NCBI GenBank assembly: GCA_037383845.1 | Contig: JARRON010000022.1 | Span: 1-64,000, forward strand | Source of the DNA: JARRON01 sp037383845 | GTDB taxonomy: Bacteria; Pseudomonadota; Gammaproteobacteria; Steroidobacterales; XN24 | Length of the DNA: 64,000 nucleotides | Direction: 5' to 3' | Shown: positions 10,410 through 19,797 of the stretch, piece by piece | How positions within the stretch are numbered: position 1 is the first letter of the stretch | Layout of the letters: each line of letters opens with the position of its first letter | Made by a program: the position numbers and the translations under genes | The notes under the pieces: generated by a model | Seen by the model: only the letters and a program-made list of their open reading frames with translations | What the model was told of the DNA's origin: nothing | Database searches by the model: none

Positions 10410-11658
10410 CCTGGCGCGCCGCGTCCAGCGTGGCGTCGATGTCCTCATCGCTGTGGGCGGCGGAGACGAAGCCCGCCTCGAAACTCGACGGGGCAAGGTA
10501 GACGCCGGCATCCAGCATGCCGTGGAAGAAGGCCTTGAAACGCCCGGGGTCGCAGGCGGCGACCTGCTCGTAGCGCCGGACGGGCCCGTCCCCGGTGAAG
10601 AAGAACCCGAACATGCCCCCCATGGTGTTCGTGGTCAGCGGGACGCCGGCCCCGGACGCGGCCTGCTCCAGGCCTTCCGCCAGTTTCCGTGTCCGCTGAC
10701 CAAGGGCCTCGTACAGTGACGGATCCAGCCGTGCCAGGGTCGCGAGCCCCGCGTGCATGGCCACCGGGTTCCCGGACAGCGTGCCCGCCTGGTAGACGGG
10801 TCCCAGCGGCGCGATGTGTTCCATGATGTCCCGGCGGCCTCCGAAGGCCCCCACCGGCATGCCTCCACCGATGACCTTGCCCAGGGTGGTGAGGTCCGGC
10901 GTGACGCCGGCGACCTCCTGGACGCCACCCCGTGCCACCCGGAAGCCGGTCATGACCTCGTCGAAGATCAGCACGATCCCGTGGCGATCACAGGCGGCCC
11001 GCAGTCCCTCCAGGAACCCCGGTTCGGGCAGCACCATGTTCATGTTGCCTGCCACCGGCTCCACGATGACCGCGGCAACCTCGTCGCCGATGTCTGCGAA
11101 GACCTGCTCCACTTCGTCCAGGTCGTTGTAGGTCAGGGTGACGGTCAGTTCCGCCAGGGCCGCAGGCACGCCGGGGGAGGTGGGCACACCAAGGGTCAGG
11201 GCGCCCGAGCCGGCCTTCACGAGGAGTGAGTCCGAATGCCCGTGGTAGCAGCCTTCAAACTTCACGATGCGGTCCCGGCCGGTAAAGCCCCGGGCGAGGC
11301 GGATGGCGCTCATGGTGGCCTCGGTCCCGGAACTGACGAAGCGCACGAGCTCCATGGACGGCACCATGGTGCAGACCTGGCGGGCCAGTTCGGTCTCAAC
11401 GGTCGTGGGTGCGCCGAAGGACAGTCCGTTCAGCGCGGCTTCCCGCACCGCGTCGATGACGTCGGGGTGGGCGTGCCCGAGGATCATGGGTCCCCAGGAT
11501 CCCACGTAGTCGATGTAGCGCTTGCCGTCTTCACCCCATATGTAGGCCCCGGAAGCCTTCTTGATGAACACCGGTTCGCCGCCGACGGATCGGAACGCCC
11601 TGACGGGAGAGTTCACGCCGCCGGGAATGTAGCGCTGGGCCTGCTGGAACAGGTTCAC
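10393..11658 (-). CDS. hemL: Glutamate-1-semialdehyde 2,1-aminomutase
   Basis: PLP enzyme converting glutamate-1-semialdehyde to 5-aminolevulinate, the C5 route to haem. The 421-residue protein shows [13 protein letters not shown] (10-22), [15 protein letters not shown] (109-123), FDEVMTGFR (232-240) and the PLP lysine Lys261 in [14 protein letters not shown]. The length fits the family. It lies last in a thiD-thiE-hemL run on this strand, a common gammaproteobacterial arrangement. Confidence 0.96.
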   Translation of the reverse strand: MNLFQQAQRYIPGGVNSPVRAFRSVGGEPVFIKKASGAYIWGEDGKRYIDYVGSWGPMILGHAHPDVIDAVREAALNGLSFGAPTTVETELARQVCTMVPSMELVRFVSSGTEATMSAIRLARGFTGRDRIVKFEGCYHGHSDSLLVKAGSGALTLGVPTSPGVPAALAELTVTLTYNDLDEVEQVFADIGDEVAAVIVEPVAGNMNMVLPEPGFLEGLRAACDRHGIVLIFDEVMTGFRVARGGVQEVAGVTPDLTTLGKVIGGGMPVGAFGGRRDIMEHIAPLGPVYQAGTLSGNPVAMHAGLATLARLDPSLYEALGQRTRKLAEGLEQAASGAGVPLTTNTMGGMFGFFFTGDGPVRRYEQVAACDPGRFKAFFHGMLDAGVYLAPSSFEAGFVSAAHSDEDIDATLDAARQVMKAL

Positions 11659-11722
11659 TGGGATTGCCTCCTGGATACAGGGCGGCCCGCGGGACGGCGG
11701 GCGCCGGGTGTTTCGAGGGCGC

Positions 11723-12296
11723 CTATTCTAGCCGCCCGTGGGCCGACTCGCAGGCGGCCCGGATGGCCCGGGCGGCGGCCTCAGGGTCCCCGCCGCCGAA
11801 CAGATCCTGTATGACCGCCACCGCCCTGGCACCGGCGGCGATGACCTCAGTCGCGTTGTCCCGGGTGATTCCCCCGATGGCCACCACCGGCACCGGCAGG
11901 GCGGCCGCAGCCTCGGAGATCAGCGCCAGGGGAGCACGAACGGCGTCCGGCTTGGTAAGCGAGGGAAAGACGCTCCCGAAGGCCACGTAGTCGGCACCGG
12001 CGACCACCGCGGCGCGGGCCCGTTCCATCTCGTTGTAGCAGGACACGCCAATCAGCCTGCGCGGGCCCACGATGCTTCGGGCGTGCGCTACGTCCACGTC
12101 GTCACGACCCAGGTGCACGCCGTCGGCCCCAATCTCCGCGGCCAGCGCGGCATCGTCGTTGACGACAAGCAGGGCGTCGTATCGGCGGCAGACCTCCGCC
12201 AGGGCCGCGGCCCGCCGGTGCCGGTCCGCCGGGCCAGCGGCCTTGTCCCGGTACTGGACGATGGCGGTACAGGCCGGCGGGCAGATTCGGGGCCAT
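11723..12296 (-). pseudogene. thiE: Thiamine-phosphate synthase, N-terminal segment missing and frame broken
   Basis: ThiE joins HMP-PP and thiazole phosphate to form thiamine phosphate. The downstream frame contains most of it: IVQYRDKAAG, VVNDDAALAAEIGADGVHLG, IGVSCYNEMERA, YVAFGSVFPSLTKPDA, PVVAIGGITRDN. The expected start, ATG at 12296 just after the thiD stop, reads MAPNLPAGLY in another frame and hits GLY, the start of the conserved GLYAITD strand. Between GLY and VQYRDK about 25 codons usual for the family are missing, and the frame changes. No ATG, GTG or TTG in the main frame precedes the loss; the first is GTG at 12118, inside the barrel. As written it cannot give a full enzyme. An assembly deletion is as likely as a true mutation. 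Confidence 0.78.
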
Positions 12297-12306
12297 CGGG
12301 TCGGGC

Positions 12307-13083
12307 TCAGGTTCGGCGCAGGGGCACGTGCTGGCCCTGGCCGGGACGGAAAGCCTGCGCGATCCAGGCGTGGGTCAGTGCCTGGGCCTTGCTGACGGCC
12401 GTGGGCACGTCGTCGCCCAGGGCCAGCCGGGCCGCGCAGGCCGAGGCCAGGGTGCAGCCGGAGCCGTGGTAGGCATGAGGCTCCCGGGGCCAGCGGAACT
12501 GGCGGACGGTGCCGTCTGCGCCGTGGAGGACGTTGACGACCTCGTCCCCGGGCTCGTCACCCCCCTTGGCCAGTACCCAGGCGCAGCCCATGGCGATGAG
12601 CTGGGCGGCCCGGCTGGCGGTGTCCGGCGCGTCCGGGGCCAGGCGGCGAATTTCCAATGCGTTTGGCGTCAGCAGGGTCGTCAGGGGGCAGAGGCGCTCC
12701 AGGAGCACCCTGACCAGGGCGTCCTCGGCCAGCGCTGCGCCCCCGGCGGCCACCAGGACCGGGTCCAGCACCACCGGCAGCCCGGGTCGGGAGTCCAGCG
12801 TACCGGCGACCGCCTCGGCGATTTCAGCGGTGGCCAGAAGCCCGATCTTGACGGCGGCCACGGGGATGTCCGCCAGCACGGCCTCCATCTGCCGGACCAC
12901 GAGGCCGGCGTCCACCGGCACGACCTCCGTGGCATTGACGGTGTCCTGGACAGTCAGGGCGGTGACCACGGGAGCCGGGTGCGCGCCGACGGCGGTCACC
13001 GCCTGTTCGTCCGCCGCGATGCCGGCGCCTCCGGAAGGGTCGTTGCCGGCAATAACGAGGACGGTCGGGGGCGGCTGGCTCAT
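12307..13083 (-). CDS. thiD: Hydroxymethylpyrimidine/phosphomethylpyrimidine kinase
   Basis: Phosphorylates HMP and HMP-P in thiamine synthesis. The 258-residue ribokinase-family protein begins [21 protein letters not shown] (positions 8-28 span the glycine-rich site) and includes [39 protein letters not shown] and [19 protein letters not shown] with the anion hole and catalytic Asp region. It is first in the thiD-thiE-hemL run and divergent from the rubredoxin gene. No TPP riboswitch is visible upstream. Confidence 0.94.
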   Translation of the reverse strand: MSQPPPTVLVIAGNDPSGGAGIAADEQAVTAVGAHPAPVVTALTVQDTVNATEVVPVDAGLVVRQMEAVLADIPVAAVKIGLLATAEIAEAVAGTLDSRPGLPVVLDPVLVAAGGAALAEDALVRVLLERLCPLTTLLTPNALEIRRLAPDAPDTASRAAQLIAMGCAWVLAKGGDEPGDEVVNVLHGADGTVRQFRWPREPHAYHGSGCTLASACAARLALGDDVPTAVSKAQALTHAWIAQAFRPGQGQHVPLRRT

Positions 13084-13168
13084 AGCGAATTCCGATAAAG
13101 GCTTGGGTCACCGGGCGGGTCATGGAAGAATACGCGCCCTCATTTATTCTCCCTGCTGCGACCGGACC

Positions 13169-13333
13169 ATGAAAGCCTGGATGTGCGTAATCTGCGGTTA
13201 TGTCTACGAGGAGGCCAAAGGCGACCCGGACGGCGGTGTGGCCCCGGGCACGCCCTGGGAGGCGGTGCCTGATTCCTGGGTCTGCCCCGACTGCGGGGCC
13301 GGCAAGGAAGACTTCGAGATGATCGAGATCTAG
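13169..13333 (+). CDS. Rubredoxin
   Basis: A 54-residue one-iron electron carrier, exactly the family size. Two Cys pairs hold the iron: CVICGY (Cys6, Cys9) and CPDCGAG (Cys39, Cys42), with Trp4, Tyr11, Tyr13 and WVCPDCG as in classic rubredoxins. Electron partners are unknown; typical ones are alkane hydroxylases, oxidases or superoxide/peroxide reductases, and none is adjacent. It is divergent from thiD, and its stop overlaps the convergent GumN-family gene by four bases. Confidence 0.95.
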   Translation: MKAWMCVICGYVYEEAKGDPDGGVAPGTPWEAVPDSWVCPDCGAGKEDFEMIEI

Positions 13334-14214
13334 GGAGTTTCGCGGCCCGGCCGGCTCGGATCGGACTGCACCGCGTAACCCCGGGACTTCAGCAGGGCCG
13401 GCAGGCCCTCCGGGCCCACCACGTGCAGGGCGCCCACCACTACCAGGGTTTCCCCAGGCCGCGCCAGGCGCGCTTCGATGGCGGGCAGCCAGGCCTGGTT
13501 ACGGTCCGTGACAAGTCGCTGTTCCAGCTCGGGATAATCCTCAAAATCCTCTTCGAGCCGAGCTCCCAGCGCGGCCAAATCTCCGCTGCGCCAGGCCGCT
13601 ACCAGGGCATCGGCCTCCGTGGCCAGCTCGTCCAGGCTGTCGAGGGTCTGCTCCAGGAGCTGCCGCTGCGCCTCCGGGGCCAGGGAATCGAAAAAATCGA
13701 GTTGTTCGGCAAGGGTTTCCAGCCCGGCGATCGGCTTGCCGTCGGCCATGGCCCTGCCTGCCAGGTGCTGGTCGACGCCCAGATCGGGATCGTAGCCAGC
13801 CTGGGCGAGGGCCAGGTTGTAGGCCATCAGCGCGGCCAGCCAGGGCTCGACGGCGGCCATGGCCCCCAGGTCCAGGCCCAGGCTGCGGCCACGGCTGACC
13901 ACCGTCTCCCAGGCGTCGTCCCCGAACACCTCCCGGGCAGTGGCATCGTCCCCCGAGGCTCCCAGCTCGAGCATCCGCGTGGTAACGGCAGCCACGTCCA
14001 GGTCATCCAGGTCGAGCTCCATGAGAAGCTCGTCCGCGGCGGCGTAGGCTTCGCTCACCGGGGCGGGCAGGGGATAGTCGCCGGCCTTGAGCACGTGCAC
14101 CGATCCGAGGATGTAGACGGTGCCTGCGTCGCCCTCCACCGTCCAGAGCGGAAACCCGTCGGCCGCGGCGATGGACGGGCACGCCAGTGCCAGCAGTACG
14201 GCGAGGACTCTCAT
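13330..14214 (-). CDS. TraB/GumN (TIKI-like) family protein, exported
   Basis: A 294-residue protein with an N-terminal signal sequence ([20 protein letters not shown]). It carries the two family GxxH motifs: YILGSVHVL near residue 35 and [14 protein letters not shown] near the C terminus. Related eukaryotic TIKI proteins are metal-dependent proteases, and bacterial GumN members are largely unstudied, so protease activity is inference. The ATG at 14214 was chosen because it precedes the signal peptide and overlaps the aldolase stop by four bases (ATGA). Confidence 0.85.
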   Translation of the reverse strand: MRVLAVLLALACPSIAAADGFPLWTVEGDAGTVYILGSVHVLKAGDYPLPAPVSEAYAAADELLMELDLDDLDVAAVTTRMLELGASGDDATAREVFGDDAWETVVSRGRSLGLDLGAMAAVEPWLAALMAYNLALAQAGYDPDLGVDQHLAGRAMADGKPIAGLETLAEQLDFFDSLAPEAQRQLLEQTLDSLDELATEADALVAAWRSGDLAALGARLEEDFEDYPELEQRLVTDRNQAWLPAIEARLARPGETLVVVGALHVVGPEGLPALLKSRGYAVQSDPSRPGRETP

Positions 14215-14798
14215 CTCGGCATGCCCAGCAGGCGGCCCAGGCCGGCGATCCTGGCAGACGATTCCAGGGAGCACGTCCAGCGGTAGGCCTCGTCCAGGGA
14301 TGCGCCAACGGCGTACACGCCGTGCCCGCGCACCAGGCAAACCCGGTGTTCGGCGAGTGTTCGGCCGACGGCCTCCGGAGATTCCGCGGTATAGCGGTCC
14401 GGCGGAATATCGAGCACCGGGACTTCATCGAAATAGTAGCGGCCCTCGAAGTCCCCGGGGGTGAAGTTGCCGCCGGCGAGGGTCACGGCGATGCTCCACG
14501 GACCGTGGCTGTGAAGCATCGCAGCCGCTGCCGGGTTATGCCGGTAGACCGCCTGGTGAAGCGGCGCGTCCAGGGAAGCACCGGCGGGCGGGCTCCCCTG
14601 TCTCGGGCACGCCAGCAGGTCGGCCGGCTCCAGCGTGTCCCCGCAGCAGCCGCTGGGCGTCACCCACAAAGCCGCCCCGTCCAGGACAGAGGCGTTGCCG
14701 CTGTGGGAGTCGTTGAGGCCGTGGGTGCGCAGCCAGCGGTAGTACCGGACCAGTGCCGCCCTGGAGTCGGCTTCCTTCAAGTTGCCCCCCGGAGCCAC
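14211..14798 (-). CDS. Class II aldolase/adducin-family protein (MtnB- or FucA-like)
   Basis: A 195-residue zinc aldolase-fold protein. Visible features are GLNDSHSGNASVLDG (substrate loop), WVTPSGCCGD, MLHSHGPWSIA with the metal-binding His-x-His, and CLVRGHGVYAVG with the third metal His. These fit L-fuculose-phosphate aldolase and methylthioribulose-phosphate dehydratase relatives. Other methionine-salvage genes are not adjacent, so the substrate is unassigned. It overlaps the end of cpdA by 22 bases and the start of the GumN gene by four. Confidence 0.82.
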   Translation of the reverse strand: MAPGGNLKEADSRAALVRYYRWLRTHGLNDSHSGNASVLDGAALWVTPSGCCGDTLEPADLLACPRQGSPPAGASLDAPLHQAVYRHNPAAAAMLHSHGPWSIAVTLAGGNFTPGDFEGRYYFDEVPVLDIPPDRYTAESPEAVGRTLAEHRVCLVRGHGVYAVGASLDEAYRWTCSLESSARIAGLGRLLGMPR

Positions 14799-15544
14799 TC
14801 CACCCGGGTCCGGATTTCACCGTCGGCGTGGAGCTCGAGGGTCCGCCAGGCCGGGGGAGCCGTGTCGACCTCCGGCACGTCGGTACCGGGCCGGAACTGG
14901 AAGCACGTGGACGGTGACCCCATCAGACGCATGTCGTTGCGCCGGCTGTCATGGGCCTGGTGCACGTGACCCCAGAGCAGGCCCCGCACCCGCGGGTGGC
15001 CATCCACCAGCCGAAGCAGCTCCGGGCCGTTGTCCAGGGCCACGGAATCCAGCCAGGCCGAGCCGATGGGCACCGGGTGGTGGTGAATGACCACCAGTAC
15101 GTGGGGCCCGGTCGTCCGGGCAAGGGTCTCTTCAAGCCGCGCGATTTCTCCGGCAGACAGCCGTCCGCCGCCCCGGTCGCCGTCCCAGGTGGACAGCAGG
15201 ACCAGCTGCCAGGCGCCGATGGTGGCGCTGCCGCCAACGGAGAAGTCTCCGCCGCTGCAGACGTCCGCCAGGGTGGCCGGATCGTCGTGATTGCCCGGAA
15301 TGCACATGACCGGCAGTCCCGTGTCCGACAGCCGGCGGCGGAAGCGCTGGTAAGCCGCACGGCTGCCGTCCTGCGCGATGTCGCCCGTGGCGAGCACGGC
15401 ATCGGGCCGGGGGCCGCCCGCCTCCAGCGCCGCCGCCACGACGGCGTCCAGGGACTGTTGCGTCTCGCAGCCCTTTACCAGGCCATCGGGGGATGCCGTG
15501 AGGTGACAATCCGTCAGCTGGACGAGCCTGACCGCAGCGGCCAT
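14777..15544 (-). CDS. cpdA: Calcineurin-like phosphodiesterase, probable 3',5'-cyclic-AMP phosphodiesterase CpdA
   Basis: A 255-residue binuclear metallophosphoesterase: LTDCHL (near residue 9), GDIAQDGS, IPGNHDDP, VIHHHPVPIGSAWLD and WGHVHQAHD supply all metal ligands in the CpdA order. CpdA hydrolyses cAMP to AMP. The start MAAAVRLVQLTDCHL at 15544 was chosen because the metal motif must begin within ten residues in this family. First gene of an overlapping three-gene run with the aldolase and GumN genes. Confidence 0.88.
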   Translation of the reverse strand: MAAAVRLVQLTDCHLTASPDGLVKGCETQQSLDAVVAAALEAGGPRPDAVLATGDIAQDGSRAAYQRFRRRLSDTGLPVMCIPGNHDDPATLADVCSGGDFSVGGSATIGAWQLVLLSTWDGDRGGGRLSAGEIARLEETLARTTGPHVLVVIHHHPVPIGSAWLDSVALDNGPELLRLVDGHPRVRGLLWGHVHQAHDSRRNDMRLMGSPSTCFQFRPGTDVPEVDTAPPAWRTLELHADGEIRTRVEWLRGAT

Positions 15545-15617
15545 TTCGCTCCCGGTAGAATGGACACAAGTTCGGGGTAGTGTAGCCAAACCCGCCCACG
15601 CCGTCCGGAGAAGGCTT

Positions 15618-16280
15618 ATGTCCAGGCGCAGCATCGGTCTCGACGCCGACCTCCACGATTATCTTCTGGAGGCATCCCTCCGGGAGCCGCCACTGCTGGC
15701 GCGCCTGCGGGAGGAAACGGCCCGGCACCCCAGGTCCAACATGCAGATTTCCCCCGAGCAGGGGCAGTTCATGGCCCTGCTGCTGCGGCTGATGGGTGCC
15801 AGACGGTGCGTCGAGGTCGGCGTGTTCACCGGTTACAGCAGCCTGGTCACCGCCCTGGCCCTGCCGGAGGATGGCTACGTGCTCGCCTGCGACCTCAGTG
15901 AGGAATACACCGCCGTGGCGCGGCGCTACTGGGCGGAGGCCGGCGTGGCCGACCGTATCGACCTTCGCATCGCGCCCGCCATGGAAACACTGGACCGGGC
16001 GCTGGCGGACGAGGGCGAGGGCAGTTACGACTTCGGTTTCATCGACGCCGACAAGGAAGCCTACGGGGATTACTTCGAGCGCCTGCTGGCCCTGGTAAGG
16101 CCTGGCGGCCTGATTGCCGTGGACAACACCCTCTGGAGCGGCCGCGTGGCGGATCCGGACGACCGGGAAACCGACACCGTGGCCATCCGGGCCTTCAACG
16201 AGGCGCTGCGTTCGGACGAGCGCATCGACCTTTCATTGGTGCCTGTCGGGGACGGCCTGACCCTGGCAAGGAAGCGCTGA
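15618..16280 (+). CDS. SAM-dependent O-methyltransferase, caffeoyl-CoA type (family 3)
   Basis: A 220-residue Rossmann methyltransferase. NMQISPEQGQFMALLLRL precedes the SAM motif VEVGVFTGYSSL; ACDLSEEY binds the ribose; FGFIDADKEAYGDYFE holds the metal-binding Asp; GLIAVDNTLWSGRVADP follows. This is the divalent-metal-dependent catechol/caffeoyl-CoA methyltransferase family. The substrate in bacteria is generally unknown. Its neighbours ahcY and metK (opposite strand) recycle and make SAM, which is consistent but not proof of a link. Confidence 0.9.
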   Translation: MSRRSIGLDADLHDYLLEASLREPPLLARLREETARHPRSNMQISPEQGQFMALLLRLMGARRCVEVGVFTGYSSLVTALALPEDGYVLACDLSEEYTAVARRYWAEAGVADRIDLRIAPAMETLDRALADEGEGSYDFGFIDADKEAYGDYFERLLALVRPGGLIAVDNTLWSGRVADPDDRETDTVAIRAFNEALRSDERIDLSLVPVGDGLTLARKR

Positions 16281-16297
16281 GCCCTGCCGGTCTCCCC

Positions 16298-16330
16298 AAA
16301 AACAAAGGGCGGCCCGGGAGCCGCCCTTTG
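16298..16330 (-). terminator. Intrinsic terminator of the metK-ahcY operon
   Basis: CAAAGGGCGGC (16303-16313) pairs perfectly with GCCGCCCTTTG (16320-16330) around a 6-base loop. On the minus strand the stem is followed by five Ts. It lies just past the ahcY stop. Confidence 0.85.
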
Positions 16331-16348
16331 CTGGTCAGCCCATGCGGG

Positions 16349-17767
16349 TCAGTAGCGGTAGTGGTCCGGTTTGAACGGACCGTTCTCGGGCACACCGATG
16401 TATTTGGCCTGTTCCCGGGACAGCCGGGTCAGCCGGGCGCCGATCTTTTCCAGGTGCAGGCGGGCCACTTCTTCGTCCAGCCGCTTGGGCAGCACGTATA
16501 CCTTGTTGTCATAGCGGCCGTCGTTGTTGTGCAGCTCCATCTGCGCCAGTACCTGGTTGGTGAAACTGGCCGACATCACGAAGCTGGGATGGCCGTGAGC
16601 GCAGCCCAGGTTCACCAGGCGGCCCTCGGCCAGCAGGATGATGCGCTTGCCGTCCGGGAAGATGACGTGGTCCACCTGGGGCTTGACGTTCTCCCAGCGG
16701 TGCTTGCGCAGCGAGGCCACGTCGATCTCGTTGTCGAAGTGACCGATATTGCAGACGATAGCCTGGTCCTTCATGCGGGCCATGTGGTCGTGGCTGATGA
16801 CGTGGTAGTTGCCTGTGGCGGTCACGAAGATGTCCGCCTGGTCAACGACCCGGTCCAGGTGCACGACCCGGTAACCCTCCATGGCGGCCTGCAGCGCGCA
16901 GATGGGGTCGATCTCCGTCACCCACACCGTGGCTCCCAGGCCGCGGAGAGACTGGGCGCAGCCCTTGCCCACGTCGCCGTACCCGCAGACGACAGCGATC
17001 TTGCCGGCAATCATGACGTCCGTGGCGCGCTTGATACCGTCGACAAGAGATTCCCGGCAGCCGTAGAGATTGTCGAACTTCGACTTGGTCACGGAGTCGT
17101 TCACGTTGATGGCAGGGAAGGGCAGCCGGCCCTCTTTCTCCATCTGGTAAAGCCGGTGTACGCCGGTGGTGGTTTCCTCGGTGACGCCCTTGATCGCTGA
17201 CTCCAGAGCCGCGTAGCAGCCGGGGCGGGTTTCGAGCCGCCGGCGGATCGCGGCGAACAGGGCCTCCTCTTCCTCGCTGCCCGGGTTGTCCAGTACCGAC
17301 GGATCACGCTCCGCCCGGGCGCCGAGGGTGACCACCAGCGTTGCGTCCCCGCCGTCGTCCAGGATCATGTTCGGCGTGCCGCCGTCCCCCCAGTCCAGAA
17401 TGCGATGGGTGAACTCCCAGTACTCCTCGAGGGTCTCGCCCTTGTAGGCATAGACCGGGATGCCGCGCTTCGCGATGGCCGCCGCGGCGTGGTCCTGCGT
17501 GGAGTAGATGTTGCAGGAGGCCCAGCGCACCTCGGCCCCGAGCTCCACCAGTGTCTCGATCAGCACCGCGGTCTGCACGGTCATGTGCAGGCTGCCGGCG
17601 ACCCGGGCGCCCTTGAGCGGCTTCTCTGTCCCGTACTTCTCCCGGAGCGCCATCAGGCCGGGCATTTCCGTCTCGGCAATGGCGATTTCCCTGCGACCCC
17701 AGTCGGCCAGGCTGATATCGGCGACCTGGTAGTCGGGCTTGATGGCGTGTGCGGTCTGGGTGCTCAT
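16349..17767 (-). CDS. ahcY: Adenosylhomocysteinase (S-adenosylhomocysteine hydrolase)
   Basis: Splits S-adenosylhomocysteine into adenosine and homocysteine, removing the product inhibitor of methyltransferases. The 472-residue protein shows [45 protein letters not shown] (substrate Lys), NAD-binding [13 protein letters not shown] and the C-terminal KPDHYRY. A long insertion around [19 protein letters not shown] is typical of this bacterial form. It lies 55 bases after metK with GGAG before the ATG; the gap is too short for an SAH riboswitch. Confidence 0.97.
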   Translation of the reverse strand: MSTQTAHAIKPDYQVADISLADWGRREIAIAETEMPGLMALREKYGTEKPLKGARVAGSLHMTVQTAVLIETLVELGAEVRWASCNIYSTQDHAAAAIAKRGIPVYAYKGETLEEYWEFTHRILDWGDGGTPNMILDDGGDATLVVTLGARAERDPSVLDNPGSEEEEALFAAIRRRLETRPGCYAALESAIKGVTEETTTGVHRLYQMEKEGRLPFPAINVNDSVTKSKFDNLYGCRESLVDGIKRATDVMIAGKIAVVCGYGDVGKGCAQSLRGLGATVWVTEIDPICALQAAMEGYRVVHLDRVVDQADIFVTATGNYHVISHDHMARMKDQAIVCNIGHFDNEIDVASLRKHRWENVKPQVDHVIFPDGKRIILLAEGRLVNLGCAHGHPSFVMSASFTNQVLAQMELHNNDGRYDNKVYVLPKRLDEEVARLHLEKIGARLTRLSREQAKYIGVPENGPFKPDHYRY

Positions 17768-17822
17768 TTCGTCTCCGGGATCAATTCTCGTGTCGACTGG
17801 TCGTCAAGCCTTCGCAGGAAAC

Positions 17823-18977
17823 TTAAGATTCGTTTCGCAGCACGTCGGCTTTGTCCGTGCGTTCCCAGCTGAAGTTCTCGCCTTCCCTGCCGAAATGGCC
17901 GTAGGCGGCGGTTTTCCGGTAGCCGGGCCGTATCAGCTCCAGGTCCCGGATGATGCCGTACGGGGTCAGGTCGAAATGCTCCCGCACGAGCTGGGTCAGC
18001 CGGGTGTTGGACAGCCTGCCCGTGCCGAAGGTTTCCACGGCGATGGAGGTAGGCTCGGCGACGCCGATGGCGTAGGACACCTGCACCTCGCAGCGATCTG
18101 CAAGGCCGGCGGCGACGATGTTCTTGGCGACCCATCGGGCCGCGTAGGCCGCTGAGCGGTCCACCTTCGACGGGTCCTTGCCCGAGAACGCCCCGCCACC
18201 GTGGCGGGCCATGCCGCCGTAGGTGTCCACGATGATCTTGCGGCCGGTGAGGCCGCAGTCGCCCAGGGGCCCGCCGATGACAAACCGGCCGGTGGGATTG
18301 ATGTGGAAGCGCTTGCAGGCGGCCAGCCACTCCTCCGGGATCACCGGACGGATGATGGTCTCCATCACCGCTTCTTCCAGCTCCTTCTGGCCGATGTCCG
18401 GCGCGTGCTGGGTGGACAGCACGACGGCCTCCACGCCCACGGGCCGGTCGTCCTCGTAGCGGAAGGTGATCTGGCTCTTGGCGTCCGGCCGCAGCCACGG
18501 CAGCGTGCCGTTCTTGCGCTCCTGGGCCTGGCGGCGAACCAGGGCGTGGGCGTAGTGAATCGGCGCCGGCATGAGGGCGTCCGTTTCGTTGCTGGCGTAA
18601 CCGAACATCATGCCCTGGTCGCCTGCCCCCTGCTGGGTGGGATCTTCACGGTCCACGCCCTGGGCGATGTCGGGCGCCTGCTTGCCGATAGCGTTGAGCA
18701 CGGCGCAGGTGGCGCCGTCGAAGCCCATGTCGGAGCTGTTGTAGCCGATGTCCAGGATGGTGTGGCGGGCGAGTTCTTCCAGGTCTACCCAGGCGCTGGT
18801 AGTCACCTCGCCGGCGATGATGGCCATGCCCGTCTTGACCATGGTTTCCACGGCGACCCTGGCCGACGAATCCTGTTCCAGGATGGCGTCCAGCACGGCG
18901 TCCGAAATCTGGTCGGCGATCTTGTCAGGATGGCCCTCGGAAACCGACTCCGAGGTAAAGAGATAATCGTTGGCCAT
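17823..18977 (-). CDS. metK: S-adenosylmethionine synthetase
   Basis: Makes SAM from methionine and ATP. The 384-residue protein has the family signatures: [19 protein letters not shown] (9-27), [12 protein letters not shown] (the GAGDQG[IL]MFGYA hexapeptide region) and [19 protein letters not shown] (P-loop-like). It is upstream of ahcY in the same direction, giving a SAM-cycle operon. A possible minus-strand -10 (TATACT, 19019-19014) lies about 40 bases before the ATG, without a clear -35. Confidence 0.98.
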   Translation of the reverse strand: MANDYLFTSESVSEGHPDKIADQISDAVLDAILEQDSSARVAVETMVKTGMAIIAGEVTTSAWVDLEELARHTILDIGYNSSDMGFDGATCAVLNAIGKQAPDIAQGVDREDPTQQGAGDQGMMFGYASNETDALMPAPIHYAHALVRRQAQERKNGTLPWLRPDAKSQITFRYEDDRPVGVEAVVLSTQHAPDIGQKELEEAVMETIIRPVIPEEWLAACKRFHINPTGRFVIGGPLGDCGLTGRKIIVDTYGGMARHGGGAFSGKDPSKVDRSAAYAARWVAKNIVAAGLADRCEVQVSYAIGVAEPTSIAVETFGTGRLSNTRLTQLVREHFDLTPYGIIRDLELIRPGYRKTAAYGHFGREGENFSWERTDKADVLRNES

Positions 18978-19075
18978 GCACGCAGGTCCCTGATACGACG
19001 GTCAAAGACCGCTAGTATAACTGCTGGGGCTCTTGCCAGGGGTCCCGTGACGGGCAGGATGAAGAGGAGATGACC

Positions 19076-19633
19076 ATGGCCCTGACCGAGACGCCGGAAC
19101 CGACGATAGGCACTGCCGCGCCGGATTTTGAGCTTCCCGATCCTTCCGGCAGGCGCTGGACCCTGGCCGACTGCCGGGGCGAGCGCGGCACGCTGGTGAT
19201 GTTCATCTGCAACCACTGTCCCTACGTGCGCTCTGCCATTGACCGAATCGTGGCGGACTGCCGTGTGCTGACGGAGGCGGGCGTGGGATGCGTGGCCATC
19301 ATGCCGAACGACTTTGAATCCCACCCTGCGGACCGGCCTGAAGAGATGGCCCGGTTCGCCACCGAGCACGGACTGTTTTTCCCTTACCTGGTAGACGAAA
19401 GCCAGGCCGTCGCCCGGGCGTACGGAGCCGTCTGCACGCCGGACTTTTTCGGCTACGACAAGGGACTCAGGCTGGCCTACCGGGGCCGGCTGGATGCGGG
19501 CAACCCCCGGTCCGCGCCCGCAGGCGGGGACCGGGAGCTGCTGGACGCGATGCGTGCCGTGGCAGGCGGCGGCACCCCGCCGGCCGGGCAGCACCCGTCC
19601 ATGGGCTGCTCCATCAAGTGGCGCGCCGACTGA
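19076..19633 (+). CDS. Thioredoxin-fold/AhpC-TSA-like redox protein (CNHCPY motif)
   Basis: A 185-residue soluble protein: GTAAPDFELPDPSGRRWTL opens a peroxiredoxin/thioredoxin fold, and FICNHCPYVRS carries a Cys-x2-Cys active site. This CNHCPYV type is widespread in bacteria and its role is unknown. AGAGGAG lies six bases before ATG 19076, better than for ATG 19070, so the later start was chosen. Divergent from metK; about 160 bases without a gene separate it from tkt, and nothing recognisable is there. Confidence 0.82.
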   Translation: MALTETPEPTIGTAAPDFELPDPSGRRWTLADCRGERGTLVMFICNHCPYVRSAIDRIVADCRVLTEAGVGCVAIMPNDFESHPADRPEEMARFATEHGLFFPYLVDESQAVARAYGAVCTPDFFGYDKGLRLAYRGRLDAGNPRSAPAGGDRELLDAMRAVAGGGTPPAGQHPSMGCSIKWRAD

Positions 19634-19797
19634 GTCTCCCCGGGGCCGCCCCGTGGAGGACCGGTCGCAGGTGACGCCTCCAAGTGCCTGATGGTTAAGC
19701 GACCGTCCCCAGGTCCGGTGGCAGCGGTGTTGCTGGGGGATGCCGATTGGGCGAACATGCGCGGCCTTTCTTGCGCCTGAACCTGATCGGAGCCGAG

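Noticed and set aside
13084..13168. TPP riboswitch upstream of thiD
   Set aside because: The 85-base gap between divergent thiD and rubredoxin lacks the CTGAGA and thi-box core sequences.
17768..17822. SAH riboswitch upstream of ahcY
   Set aside because: The metK-ahcY gap is only 55 bases, holds a normal ribosome-binding site, and shows none of the conserved SAH-aptamer blocks.
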